NCBI RefSeq assembly: GCF_003048595.2
Contig: NZ_CP049270.1
Location: forward strand, 1,674,001-1,738,000
Reading direction: 5' to 3'
Source: Campylobacter concisus
GTDB taxonomy: Bacteria > Campylobacterota > Campylobacteria > Campylobacterales > Campylobacteraceae
Length of the DNA: 64,000 nucleotides
In this document: one piece after another, positions 45,085 through 53,128 of the stretch
How the letters are laid out: every line of letters begins with the position of its first letter
How positions within the stretch are numbered: the first letter of the stretch is position 1
Notes under the pieces: generated by a model
Databases searched by the model: none
What the model saw: only the letters and a program-made list of their open reading frames with translations
Told to the model about the DNA's origin: nothing
Translations under genes and position numbers: made by a program

Positions 45085-46438
45085 CCAACTTATAGCCGAG
45101 CTTGAAGTCGCGCGCTCTCTTTTGCACGAGCGGATAAAAAACGGGCTAAGTAAAAAAGTAGCTAAATTTTACGATGAGATGATCGCAGATTTGCAGGCTC
45201 AAATTTTAAAAAAGAAAAATATAACGAATAATTTAGCCCAAACGATAAGCGACCTCAAACAAAGCCTAAAAACGCCCGATCTGCGTAAAGATTTTTTAAC
45301 ACTAGCGGAAAACGAGCAAGACCATCTACTAGACTACAACGAGCTGGCGGGGATTGTTTTGTTTTCTAGTGTATTGCCAGAGAGTAGCATCGAGCGGATA
45401 GTAGATAGCGCGCAACTAGAGGGCGCGACCGTCAAAGCGTGGAATAACGGGTTAAACGCCGATCAGAAAAAGAGACTAGAGCGCGAGCTAAAGATAGGCG
45501 TAAGCTTAGGCGAGACGACGCCTATGCTAGCGCAAAGAATAGCGCACGTTTTAGAGAAAAATAAACGTGACGCTACCGCTATCGCTCTAACCGGAGCGGG
45601 CGCAATAGTAAGCGAAATTCGCCAAGCCTTTTTTGAAGCAAACGACGACGTCATAAAATGCTACAAATATCAAGCTACGCTAGATACTCGCACATCTGCG
45701 CTGTGTAGAGCCTACGACGGGTTAACGTGGGATAAAGACTACAAGCCTATCGGGCATAACTTCCCGTTTCGCAAACCGCGCGTAAATACTCATTTTAATT
45801 GCCGCAGCACCATAATACCGGTAACCAAAAGCTGGGATGAGCTGGGCACCGAGGGAATGGACGAAGCGAGCGGTCGCACTAGGTCAAGTATGAACGGCTA
45901 CGTACCGCAGGATATGAGCTTTAACGACTGGCTAAAAACCCAAAGCCCCGAAACGATAGAAAAGACGCTGGGTAAAGGCAGAGCCGAGCTATTTATGCAA
46001 GGCAAGATCACGATGCGGGATTTGATAACGCAGCAGGGGCGCGCGCTTGACTTGAGCGAACTAGCCAAGAAAAAGAAAATTTGGGAATATTCAAAGGAAA
46101 ATATTAAGCATTTTGATATACCAAAAGGCATTAAGAGTCGAATAGGGCTTAAGACGGACAAAATACGAGGTAGCTTGGAATATCTATTTAATAAACACCC
46201 TGAAATGTTTGACGGTAAAGCGGATATTGTAAATATAATAAAAGATGTTTTTAACGCGCCCGATATTATCAAGCCTGCAACGCGTCGTAGTGGCGGTTTC
46301 ATAATAGCAAAGTCGATAGACGATAAGAAAAAGAAAATGATCGACATCGGCATTTACCCTAATAATGGTGTAATTTTTCACATAAACAAAAGAAAATGGG
46401 ATGCTGATATGAGAGAATTTAAAAAAGGCAAGCAGTGA
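45071..46438 (+). CDS. MuF-like head morphogenesis protein with extra C-terminal domain
   Basis: A 455-residue protein. Residues about 150-260 contain the MuF core (KCYKYQATLDTRTSALCRAY, FRKPRVNTHFNCRSTIIPV), usually in head assembly or injected with DNA. Residues about 335-455 form an additional Lys-rich domain (KSIDDKKKKMIDIGIYPNNG, VIFHINKRKWDADMREFKK). Its pattern suits the nuclease-type toxin domains found fused to MuF proteins (PBECR group). That assignment is inference. Confidence 0.8.
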   Translation: MKPFNQLIAELEVARSLLHERIKNGLSKKVAKFYDEMIADLQAQILKKKNITNNLAQTISDLKQSLKTPDLRKDFLTLAENEQDHLLDYNELAGIVLFSSVLPESSIERIVDSAQLEGATVKAWNNGLNADQKKRLERELKIGVSLGETTPMLAQRIAHVLEKNKRDATAIALTGAGAIVSEIRQAFFEANDDVIKCYKYQATLDTRTSALCRAYDGLTWDKDYKPIGHNFPFRKPRVNTHFNCRSTIIPVTKSWDELGTEGMDEASGRTRSSMNGYVPQDMSFNDWLKTQSPETIEKTLGKGRAELFMQGKITMRDLITQQGRALDLSELAKKKKIWEYSKENIKHFDIPKGIKSRIGLKTDKIRGSLEYLFNKHPEMFDGKADIVNIIKDVFNAPDIIKPATRRSGGFIIAKSIDDKKKKMIDIGIYPNNGVIFHINKRKWDADMREFKKGKQ

Positions 46439-46580
46439 GACCGCCCAACCCTCACACGAACGGATACCGCAGAATAACTACGTACCGCACGGGGCGATAA
46501 TGCGCTTGCTAAGAGCGCTAGGGCATTTCGTTTTCACTCATCCCTTTTGCTTGCCACTGTCGTAATTATACCATATTTTC

Positions 46581-46615
46581 ACCAAACCAGACCACTTTAA
46601 AATTTAAGCTACTAT
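46581..46615 (+). promoter_or_regulatory. putative late promoter, copy 1
   Basis: ACCAAACCA (46581-46589), 20 bases, TACTAT (46610-46615), ahead of the scaffold gene. The same spaced pair occurs at 53129-53163. The 222-base gap 46439-46660 holds this element; a 21-codon frame at 46500-46565 is not convincing. Confidence 0.5.
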
Positions 46616-46660
46616 TCTATCAAAGGCCGTGCCTTAAATTTAACTCTTGTGGAGGACAAA

Positions 46661-47251
46661 ATGGATATTGAGGAGCTAAAAAAGCAAGTCAGTGATTTGC
46701 AAGCAGAAAAAGAGAGAATGGAAGCCAAAAACAAAGAGCTTTTAAGCGAGGTAAAAAAGCTAAAAGCTAAAAATAGCGACGCGGTGGATGCCGAGAAATA
46801 CGCCGAGCTTGAAGCTAAATACGACGAGCTAAAAGCAGAGAACGAAAAGCTTATCAAAAAATACGATGCCGATACGAAAAAGCTAAACGCCGATCTAGCT
46901 AATGCTAACGGCTCGCTAAATAAGTATCTAATCGACGCAGGGCTAAGCGATAATCTCGCAAAAGCGGGCGTAAAAGCGGAGTTTTTAGAAGCGGCTAAGG
47001 CGCTACTGCGCGGCAATGCTAGCCTAAAAGACGACAAGGGCGAGCTAAAAGCGTATATCGCGGATAAGCCTATAAGCGAGTTTGTGAGCGAATGGGCGCA
47101 AAAAGACGGTAAAGCTTTCATAGCAGCGCCTCAAGGTCAAGGCGGAGGAGCGAGCGGAGGCGGCGGTAGCGTAAATATCGGCGCTAAATGGGGCGGCACT
47201 CGCGAGGAGCGAATAGTCGCGATAAAAGAGAAATATAATTTAAAGGAATGA
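46661..47251 (+). CDS. capsid scaffold protein
   Basis: A 196-residue protein from the ATG at 46661, with GGAGG upstream; a GTG at 46649 overlaps the ribosome site. A long coiled coil (1-95) and a Gly-rich C-terminal end (GQGGGASGGGGSVN) match gp6/GP20-like scaffolds that sit directly before the capsid gene. Confidence 0.82.
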   Translation: MDIEELKKQVSDLQAEKERMEAKNKELLSEVKKLKAKNSDAVDAEKYAELEAKYDELKAENEKLIKKYDADTKKLNADLANANGSLNKYLIDAGLSDNLAKAGVKAEFLEAAKALLRGNASLKDDKGELKAYIADKPISEFVSEWAQKDGKAFIAAPQGQGGGASGGGGSVNIGAKWGGTREERIVAIKEKYNLKE

Positions 47252-47255
47252 AAAT

Positions 47256-48227
47256 ATGGCACTAAGCGACATGAAGGTATTTTCCGAATACCTAGCAGGT
47301 ACAACGATCGAAACGCTAAGTCAAGACATAGAGAAATTTAACGCGGCTAGCGGCGGCACGATAATTCTAAACGCACAGGGCATAGACGGCGATTTTATGC
47401 AGGAGAGCTTTTTTAGAGGCATCCACTCCGCACAGCGTAGGGTAGATAGATACGCGGCCAATGCCGCGGCTACGGCTACGACCTTAAGACAAGAGCAAGA
47501 CAACGCCGTAAAAGTAGCGGGTGGGTTTGGTCCCGTGGTATTTGAGCCGGGACAGCTAACGTGGATAAAAAAAGACCCGTCCGTAGCTCTTGAAGTGATT
47601 TCAAGAAATATGAGCGAGGCGATGATAAGCGATATGCTAAATACGGCTATCTCCGCACTCGTAGGCGCTATCGGCAATAACGCGGGCGTAGTAAACGACG
47701 TAAGCGCAAGCGGCGGCATAAACCAAGCCAACCTAAACAACGCGTATGCAAAATTCGGTGACAGAAGCGCGGCCATAACGGCTAATATAATGAGGGGAGC
47801 GGTATTCCACAAGCTAATCGGGCAAAATTTAGCAAACGCCGCACAACTATTTAAGGCCGAAAACGTGCTCGTTGTCGAGATTTTAGGGCGCCGCGTAGTA
47901 GTAACAGACGCACCGGCTCTTTACAAAGCTGGAACGCCGAATAAAGACTACGTTTTGGCGCTAACGACTGGTGCCGCGATAGTAAGCGACGCGGGCGATC
48001 TAATCACGAATATTCAGACCAACAACGGCAAAGAGCGCATAGAAACGACTTATCAGGCTGATTATACATTCGGGTTGTCGCTCAAAGGCTATTCTTGGGA
48101 TACGGCAAACGGCGGCAAAAGCCCGGATAACGCAAAACTAGGCACCGGCACGAACTGGGATAAGATAGCTGCTAGCGATAAAGATACCGCGGGCGTGCTA
48201 CTAATAGGCGACGCGGCTAAAAACTAG
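47256..48227 (+). CDS. major capsid protein
   Basis: A 323-residue protein following the scaffold by 4 bases. The order and features (SALVGAIGNNAGVVNDVSAS, ITANIMRGAVFHKLIGQNLA, ILGRRVVVTDAPALYKAG) are those of HK97-fold capsids of the coat family found with DUF4055 portals. It makes the shell. Confidence 0.88.
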   Translation: MALSDMKVFSEYLAGTTIETLSQDIEKFNAASGGTIILNAQGIDGDFMQESFFRGIHSAQRRVDRYAANAAATATTLRQEQDNAVKVAGGFGPVVFEPGQLTWIKKDPSVALEVISRNMSEAMISDMLNTAISALVGAIGNNAGVVNDVSASGGINQANLNNAYAKFGDRSAAITANIMRGAVFHKLIGQNLANAAQLFKAENVLVVEILGRRVVVTDAPALYKAGTPNKDYVLALTTGAAIVSDAGDLITNIQTNNGKERIETTYQADYTFGLSLKGYSWDTANGGKSPDNAKLGTGTNWDKIAASDKDTAGVLLIGDAAKN

Positions 48228-48237
48228 GAGGCGGTAA

Positions 48238-48534
48238 ATGTCTAAATGGTATGTAGAATTCCCAACGTTTCAGTATAACGAGGACGTTAAAGCCCTAGCC
48301 AAAGAGCGAGGGCTAACAATCATAGACGCTAAATTCGACGAGGGCGACGGTGTGAAAGACCCGCCCGAGCTGACGCTAAAGGGTGCGACGCAAGAAGTCG
48401 ATTACGACGAGCTGATTTCAAGGCTCGATACGTTAAAAGCGGGCGAATTGAAGTTGCTAGCGGCTCATTTGGGCGTTGAATATACTAACGCGGACGGCAC
48501 GAAAGCCGCCATAAAAGAGAAGCTGGAGCAATGA
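48238..48534 (+). CDS. small head protein, SAP/HeH-like
   Basis: A 98-residue acidic protein (MSKWYVEFPTFQYNEDVKAL). Its C-terminal half (LKAGELKLLAAHLGVEYTNA) resembles SAP/HeH-like helical motifs of phage head-tail regions. It overlaps the next gene by 4 bases. Confidence 0.6.
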   Translation: MSKWYVEFPTFQYNEDVKALAKERGLTIIDAKFDEGDGVKDPPELTLKGATQEVDYDELISRLDTLKAGELKLLAAHLGVEYTNADGTKAAIKEKLEQ

Positions 48535-48995
48535 TACCCGAGAACGGCACTGGGCTAGCTAATGCCAACGCTTACGTTTCGGTCGAGTTTGCCGATGAGT
48601 ACTTTTCGGCACGCGGCAACCAGACGTGGGCGGGGTTAGATAATGCAGCCAAAGAGGCGGCCATTATCAAGGCGACGGATTATTTAGAGGCCATGTATTT
48701 TGATAAATGGCAAGGCGAGAGATTAAAAAGCGATCAGGCTTTGAGCTTCCCGCGCTCGCCGTTTGGGATGCCTGCTAAATTTAAATCCGCCGTTTGCGAG
48801 CTAGCTATAAGGGCAAACGTGGGCGAGCTAATGAGCGACGTCGAGCGGCTAACCACTAAAGAAAAAGTAGGCGGTATCGAGGTGGAATACGCACAAAATG
48901 CAGACCCCGCCACCAAATACGCTTACGTAGCTAGCCTTTTAAAGCCGTTTTTAAAACCCGCAAACGCAATGGTAATGAGGCTAGAGCGATGCTAA
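48531..48995 (+). CDS. head-tail connector (DnaT-like)
   Basis: A 154-residue protein beginning MIPENGTGLANANAYVSVEF, with IKATDYLEAMYFDKWQGE and LSFPRSPFGMP, the pattern of putative DnaT-like adaptor proteins in siphovirus connector modules. It probably forms the first adaptor ring below the portal. Confidence 0.8.
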   Translation: MIPENGTGLANANAYVSVEFADEYFSARGNQTWAGLDNAAKEAAIIKATDYLEAMYFDKWQGERLKSDQALSFPRSPFGMPAKFKSAVCELAIRANVGELMSDVERLTTKEKVGGIEVEYAQNADPATKYAYVASLLKPFLKPANAMVMRLERC

Positions 48996-49354
48996 ACGAA
49001 AAAGCCAAGAATACGGCGTTTAAATTGCTTGATAAATTCGGCAAAGTAGGCACGTATAAACGCAAAAGCAGGCAAATTTACGACCCTGAGACGGGCGGAA
49101 TGACTGAGCAAATAAGCGAATACAAAGTAAAGGCGTATATCGATAGCGCGAAAAGCTACTCAAATTTAATAGAAAAAAGCTTATTAGACAAGGGCGATAA
49201 CGTGATCTTGATAGCCGCTAAATCTTTACCTTTTATGCCGCAAAACAACGACGTGATAGAGTTTCCCCACTGCTCTTATACTATCAAATACAACGACGCG
49301 GTATGGGGCGGCGAGGACGTGGCGCTGCATCAGCTAATAGGAGTTGCAAAATGA
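48989..49354 (+). CDS. head closure protein
   Basis: A 121-residue protein, beta-rich after residue 30 (YKRKSRQIYDPETGGMTEQI, ILIAAKSLPFMPQNNDVIEF). Position between the adaptor and the HK97 gp10-like gene marks it as head-tail stopper. Both ends overlap neighbours. Confidence 0.7.
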   Translation: MLNEKAKNTAFKLLDKFGKVGTYKRKSRQIYDPETGGMTEQISEYKVKAYIDSAKSYSNLIEKSLLDKGDNVILIAAKSLPFMPQNNDVIEFPHCSYTIKYNDAVWGGEDVALHQLIGVAK

Positions 49355-49737
49355 TTGATAGGCAGATAGATAACTTTAGCGCAAAGGCTCAAGAAAAAGC
49401 GCTGAAAATCTTTAAAAAATCAGTCATTGATCTAACTTCAGACATCATCAGCGACACACCGGTAGATACAGGCAGGCTAAAAAATAATTGGTTTCCTAGC
49501 GTAGGCGCAGCTAGCGAGCAGACAACAGAAGCGACCGCAAACGAAGCGGGCGATCGAGCGGAAAAATACGCACAAAACGAGCTAACACTAGACAAGACCT
49601 TTTATTTTACAAACAATTTGCCTTACGCTTTTCGCATAGAATTTGAGGGGTGGAGTAAAAATAAAGCTCCGCAAGGTATGGTAAGGCGCAATGCGATCCG
49701 TTGGAAGCAAATAGTAAAAAGGGCGGCACGTGCTTAG
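49351..49737 (+). CDS. HK97 gp10-like tail-completion protein
   Basis: A 128-residue protein from the ATG at 49351, which overlaps the previous stop. DIISDTPVDTGRLKNNWFPS is the conserved gp10 signature. It acts at the head-tail junction. Confidence 0.85.
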   Translation: MIDRQIDNFSAKAQEKALKIFKKSVIDLTSDIISDTPVDTGRLKNNWFPSVGAASEQTTEATANEAGDRAEKYAQNELTLDKTFYFTNNLPYAFRIEFEGWSKNKAPQGMVRRNAIRWKQIVKRAARA

Positions 49738-50119
49738 AATTCGTCAAGCTTTGGAAAAGGCAGTTTTGGCGGTTACGCCTGCGATTGATACGGCGTTTGA
49801 AAATACTACGTTTAATCCTAGAGCGGGCGAGCCTTACCAACAACTTTATTTTTTGCCCGCCAAACCAAGCGTTGCTGTAATTGATGATAGTATTGCGGAA
49901 ATTGACGGCGTGTTTCAGATAACCTTACGCTACCCCGCGGGTAAAGGCGTCAAAGACGTTTTAGAGCGCGCGAGGCTTTACGAAAAAGCTTTTAAAGTAG
50001 GCATAAAGCTAGAAAATGAGGTTTTTATTACCGCTCCGACGAGCGTTAATATTTTAGGCATTGACGGCGATCGCTACGGCGTGGCCGTTTCTATTTATTT
50101 TAAATCTTATAAGGAGTGA
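49730..50119 (+). CDS. tail terminator (DUF4128)
   Basis: A 129-residue protein starting with GTG and overlapping the preceding gene by 8 bases. The pattern AFENTTFNPRAGEPYQQLYF with GVFQITLRYPAGKGVKDVLE fits DUF4128 tail terminators, which cap the tail tube. Confidence 0.8.
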   Translation: MLRIRQALEKAVLAVTPAIDTAFENTTFNPRAGEPYQQLYFLPAKPSVAVIDDSIAEIDGVFQITLRYPAGKGVKDVLERARLYEKAFKVGIKLENEVFITAPTSVNILGIDGDRYGVAVSIYFKSYKE

Positions 50120-50121
50120 AA

Positions 50122-50619
50122 ATGGCGGAGCAGTTAAAAGTAACAGATAGCCAGCTTACTAAATTTTATATTTGCGACACTAGCGTCGATTTGGGCGATG
50201 CGGCTAAAATAAAAACGGCGCTAACATCGGCAAAACGTATAGCGTATTTAGAGGATTTGGGCGACTTTACCAAAACCCGTAAAACCAACGAATACGAGTG
50301 CATAGACGAGGATGCTACGGCAGTATCCCAGGGAGCTATAAGTTATAGCGAGACGGAATTAAAGCTATTTTATGCGGCGGGGCAAAATAACGGCGTAAAA
50401 GAGCTTACCGAGATGTTTAACAAGAAACTACGAAAGCAATTTATCATCGTGGGTAGCGACGAGCCTGCGACGGGAGCAAATAAAAACCCGACCTACATCA
50501 CGGGCGAGTTTATAAACACTAAAACTGGCGTATCTATCGCAAAAGACAACGTCGTGCGCGTACCGATAACCATCAAAATAACACGCCTAGACGACATCAT
50601 AGAGGCTAAGGGGGCGTAA
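50122..50619 (+). CDS. major tail tube protein
   Basis: A 165-residue protein from the ATG at 50122, with AAGGAG five bases upstream. The order (terminator, tube, chaperones) and the beta-rich sequence (RKQFIIVGSDEPATG, FINTKTGVSIAKDNVVRVPI) support the tube assignment. Confidence 0.78.
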   Translation: MAEQLKVTDSQLTKFYICDTSVDLGDAAKIKTALTSAKRIAYLEDLGDFTKTRKTNEYECIDEDATAVSQGAISYSETELKLFYAAGQNNGVKELTEMFNKKLRKQFIIVGSDEPATGANKNPTYITGEFINTKTGVSIAKDNVVRVPITIKITRLDDIIEAKGA

Positions 50620-50622
50620 GTT

Positions 50623-50967
50623 ATGGATTTAAAGAATTTCGATATAAGCAACGGCGAAACAGGTGTCGAGCTAACCATCCTCGATCTTGACAATAAGCCG
50701 ACCGACATCAAAATCAAAGTGCTAAGCTTTCACGGCAAAAAAGGACGCGAGGTGTTTATGAATGCCGTAAAAGAAAATAAAGGCGCCGAACAAAGCACGC
50801 TAGAGGTTATGGTGGGGCTTACGGTAGGCTGGAGCGGTATTAGCGAAAACGGCAAAGAACTAAAATTCAGCCACGACGAAGCTAAAAGAATTTACGAAAC
50901 CTATCCGCTAATCGCTAATCAAGTCGAGCGTTTCGTAGAGAATGCGAGAAATTTTTTAAAAAAGTAA
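50623..50967 (+). CDS. tail assembly chaperone, short product (gpG-like)
   Basis: A 114-residue protein ending FVENARNFLKK. It binds the tape measure during tail assembly. Its last codons carry a slippery heptamer, so part of the ribosomes should continue in the -1 frame into the longer product. Confidence 0.78.
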   Translation: MDLKNFDISNGETGVELTILDLDNKPTDIKIKVLSFHGKKGREVFMNAVKENKGAEQSTLEVMVGLTVGWSGISENGKELKFSHDEAKRIYETYPLIANQVERFVENARNFLKK

Positions 50968-51320
50968 GCGACGAGCTCGCGCTATACGTCAGACAGCTAG
51001 CCTACTACGCAAAAACCGACGTTAAAGAGCGCGAGTTCCCTCCGGTAACACAAGGACGACATCTACTACACGCGCTTGACGAGCTAGGATATTGCAAAAA
51101 TAGCGGCTTTGGCGCGGTAGCCTTGGATTTTAACGATATTAAAAATTATATCGAGCTAACGGGCGATAAATTTAACTGGTGGGAAATATCGGTTTTACGT
51201 AATTTAAGTCGTATCTACGCCGCCGAAATAAATAACGACGACAAGCAAGCCTATGCGCCGTATCAAGGCGAATTTAGCCCGAAATCTTTTTCATCTATCA
51301 AAGAAAAATTCATGAAGTAG
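50623..51320 (+). CDS. tail assembly chaperone, -1 frameshift product (gpG-T-like)
   Basis: The frame after the slip begins VSDELALYVRQLAYYAKTD and continues uninterrupted through LDELGYCKNSGFGAVALDFN to the stop at 51318-51320. There is no in-frame stop and no need for a separate start at 51123, although a TTG lies there. The joined protein is about 232 residues. The G/GT ratio matters for tail assembly in lambda, and the layout here is the same. Confidence 0.78.
50958..50964 (+). promoter_or_regulatory. -1 ribosomal frameshift site A AAA AAG
   Basis: The zero frame reads TTA AAA AAG TAA. A -1 slip on A AAA AAG gives GTA AGC GAC and opens the 118-codon downstream frame. TTTTTTA directly precedes it. 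A G+C-containing region (AGCGACGAGCTCGCGCT) follows and could form a stimulatory hairpin (GCGA/TCGC). Confidence 0.8.
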
Positions 51321-51341
51321 TCTTTTAAAGGCTACTTTTAT
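51316..51341 (+). terminator. terminator after the tail chaperone
   Basis: The stem AAGTAG/CTACTT with inner CTTT/AAAG is followed by TTTTAT and overlaps the stop codon of the chaperone. It would isolate the cargo block from the late operon. Confidence 0.6.
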
Positions 51342-51386
51342 ACAAGATTATTATAAAATTTACTGAAAATTTATTAAGGAGAGAGA

Positions 51387-52010
51387 ATGAAAAAGCTTTT
51401 GTTGCTGGCTCTAACGGCTGGGGTTGTATTTGGTGCTGGGCTAAATGATGAGCTAATACAACTAAGACTTGAAAATAAAATATTAAAAGCCTCACTGGAA
51501 CGTTGTGTGCAAGAGCTGAATGCCACAAAGATGACAACGGGAGCCCAAGAAACAATAAAAAATAAGCGCGAGATTAAATTTAATGAAAAAATAGTAATAG
51601 ATGACCTTATAGAGTTTGAATTCCAAAAAACGTTTTTTGCTAAACAAATAAAGCCATCAAAACACACTGGAGTTTATTCTTATTACTCATCAAAAGGCGA
51701 TGATACAACGATGGTTGCAGCTATTTTAAAACTTAAAAACCTAAGCGCCGAGGGCATTGACCTACAAAAGATATTTAAAGCCACGCTAATATATGATAAT
51801 AAATTCAAATATCCTCTGGGTTTGGCTGAAGAAGAGGCTGATGGGTCGAATTTTAAAACCCGTATGTTTGGCATGAATAAAATAATACCGCTGATTAAAA
51901 CTACAATATACGTTTTTGGCGAAGTGCCACTAGAAATAGAAGCATCTGACAAACCACTAAACATAATTATTGAAATACGCGATCAGGCTTTTGATTTAAA
52001 AATTAGGTAG
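51387..52010 (+). CDS. secreted cargo protein (moron)
   Basis: A 207-residue protein with signal peptide MKKLLLLALTAGVVFGAG, AAGGAG before the ATG and its own upstream A+T-rich promoter region (TTATTATAAAAT). After a short coiled coil (20-50), residues 85-205 are beta-rich (TTMVAAILKLKNLSAEGIDL, PLGLAEEEADGSNFK), like Ig-type DUF4352 domains. It is probably periplasmic and expressed from the lysogen, but this is inferred. Confidence 0.65.
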   Translation: MKKLLLLALTAGVVFGAGLNDELIQLRLENKILKASLERCVQELNATKMTTGAQETIKNKREIKFNEKIVIDDLIEFEFQKTFFAKQIKPSKHTGVYSYYSSKGDDTTMVAAILKLKNLSAEGIDLQKIFKATLIYDNKFKYPLGLAEEEADGSNFKTRMFGMNKIIPLIKTTIYVFGEVPLEIEASDKPLNIIIEIRDQAFDLKIR

Positions 52011-52218
52011 TAGGCGTATATTTCTTAATTATTGTTAGTATCTCATCTAAATTCTTGCCCTTTTCGTAGTGATACAAAAAGGGCTCTACCCAATAAGGCG
52101 TTTCGTCTTTTTGTTTCCAATTCATAAGCGTTTGATATGGCATACCAACCAGTTCAACAAATTCTTTTTTGCTTAAATTCAATTCAGCTATTCTCTTTTC
52201 AAAACTTGTATTTGTCAT
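52003..52218 (-). CDS. XRE-type repressor of the cargo switch
   Basis: A 71-residue protein with an XRE-like HTH (LNLSKKEFVELVGMPYQTLM). It is divergent from the Rha gene, and three operator-like repeats lie in the 159-base gap. It overlaps the secreted-protein gene by 8 bases tail to tail. It probably represses both itself and Rha. Confidence 0.72.
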   Translation of the reverse strand: MTNTSFEKRIAELNLSKKEFVELVGMPYQTLMNWKQKDETPYWVEPFLYHYEKGKNLDEILTIIKKYTPTT

Positions 52219-52230
52219 TTTTTGCTTTCT

Positions 52231-52338
52231 AATTAAAATAATTATAATATTATCGTTTTTTAACTAAAATAATTATAAAACTATTGACAAAACTATTGTA
52301 ATGAGATATAATCATACCACAAATTAACTATTTTGGTT
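52231..52338. promoter_or_regulatory. three operator-like repeats
   Basis: AATTAAAATAATTATAA (52231-52247), AACTAAAATAATTATAA (52262-52278), and the inverse AACCAAAATAGTTAATT (52322-52338). They agree on AAYYAAAATARTTAWWW. The second lies just before the -35 box and the third just after the start point of the Rha promoter, ideal for repression. The first two are 31 bases apart, three helical turns. Confidence 0.68.
52284..52312 (+). promoter_or_regulatory. perfect consensus promoter TTGACA-17-TATAAT
   Basis: TTGACA at 52284-52289, 17 bases, TATAAT at 52307-52312, driving the Rha gene at 52378. Such a -35 box is exceptional in Campylobacter and implies a strong, repressed promoter. Confidence 0.82.
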
Positions 52339-52377
52339 AATTTAATGCAAAACCTAATCTCAACAAAAGGAGACAAA

Positions 52378-53124
52378 ATGAGTAACGCGGTTATTATCAA
52401 TAATTGTGAAGTAGAGTTGGAGGCGGTAGGCGACCTAACCTATACCACCTCTTTAGACATTAAGTCAGTCTTTGAGAAAAGACATGCGGATATTCTAGCA
52501 CAAATCCGCAGGCTCCCGCAAGATAAATTTAACGAACGAAATTTTTCGTTGGTTGAATATAAAGACAAAAAAGGCGAAAGCAGACCGTATTACAAAATCT
52601 CGAAAGACGGCTTCGTTTTGCTCGCTATGAGTTTTACCGGCGAGAGATTTTACAAATTCAAAGTCGCCTACATTAATGCCTTTAATGCTATGGCCGACGA
52701 GATAAAGCGGCTTAAATTTGAAGCCTACGTAAATAAAATCGCCGAACTCGATGCAGTGCTGATAGACAAAACCAAAAGACACAGCAGAGAGATAAGCGGG
52801 TATAAGGGCAAACTAACGCAGGCGAATAATAAAATTATGGCACTAAGGCGCGATCTAACAAGTACAAAAGAGTCGAAGCTGGAGTTTGAAGCTTCGCCCG
52901 ATTATAAGGCGATGTGGAAAAATGCAAAACTGGAGCGGGATTATTATTTTGACAAATACAAAAAGCTATCCGAAAAAAATACACAAAAAGAAAACAAATG
53001 CGTCAAGGCATTAGACGAAACGCAAAAGTGTTTTGAGGAGATTTTTACGGCTATCGGTGCAGTCAAGGCGTATATTTTTGACAATGACGATTTTTTTATG
53101 AAAAACAACGTGCTATTAGCCTAA
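52378..53124 (+). CDS. Rha-domain regulator with the shared coiled-coil C-terminus
   Basis: A 248-residue protein from the ATG at 52378 with AAGGAG upstream. Residues 1-115 are a pRha domain (TTSLDIKSVFEKRHADILAQ, YKISKDGFVLLAMSFTGERF) similar to that at 25866-26612. Residues 125-248 match the C-terminus of the 22938-23681 protein (FTAIGAVKAYIFDNDDFFM). It is the output of the cargo switch. Rha proteins can block phage development when expressed, so this may be an immunity or competition gate. Confidence 0.8.
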   Translation: MSNAVIINNCEVELEAVGDLTYTTSLDIKSVFEKRHADILAQIRRLPQDKFNERNFSLVEYKDKKGESRPYYKISKDGFVLLAMSFTGERFYKFKVAYINAFNAMADEIKRLKFEAYVNKIAELDAVLIDKTKRHSREISGYKGKLTQANNKIMALRRDLTSTKESKLEFEASPDYKAMWKNAKLERDYYFDKYKKLSEKNTQKENKCVKALDETQKCFEEIFTAIGAVKAYIFDNDDFFMKNNVLLA

Positions 53125-53128
53125 TTTT

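Noticed and set aside
46500-46565. A 21-codon micro-ORF after the MuF gene
   Set aside because: The ribosome site is weak and the peptide has no recognisable property; no evidence that it is an immunity gene.
51123-51320. An independent 65-codon tail gene
   Set aside because: It is the end of the -1 frame of the tail chaperone, open from the slippery site at 50958 with no break.
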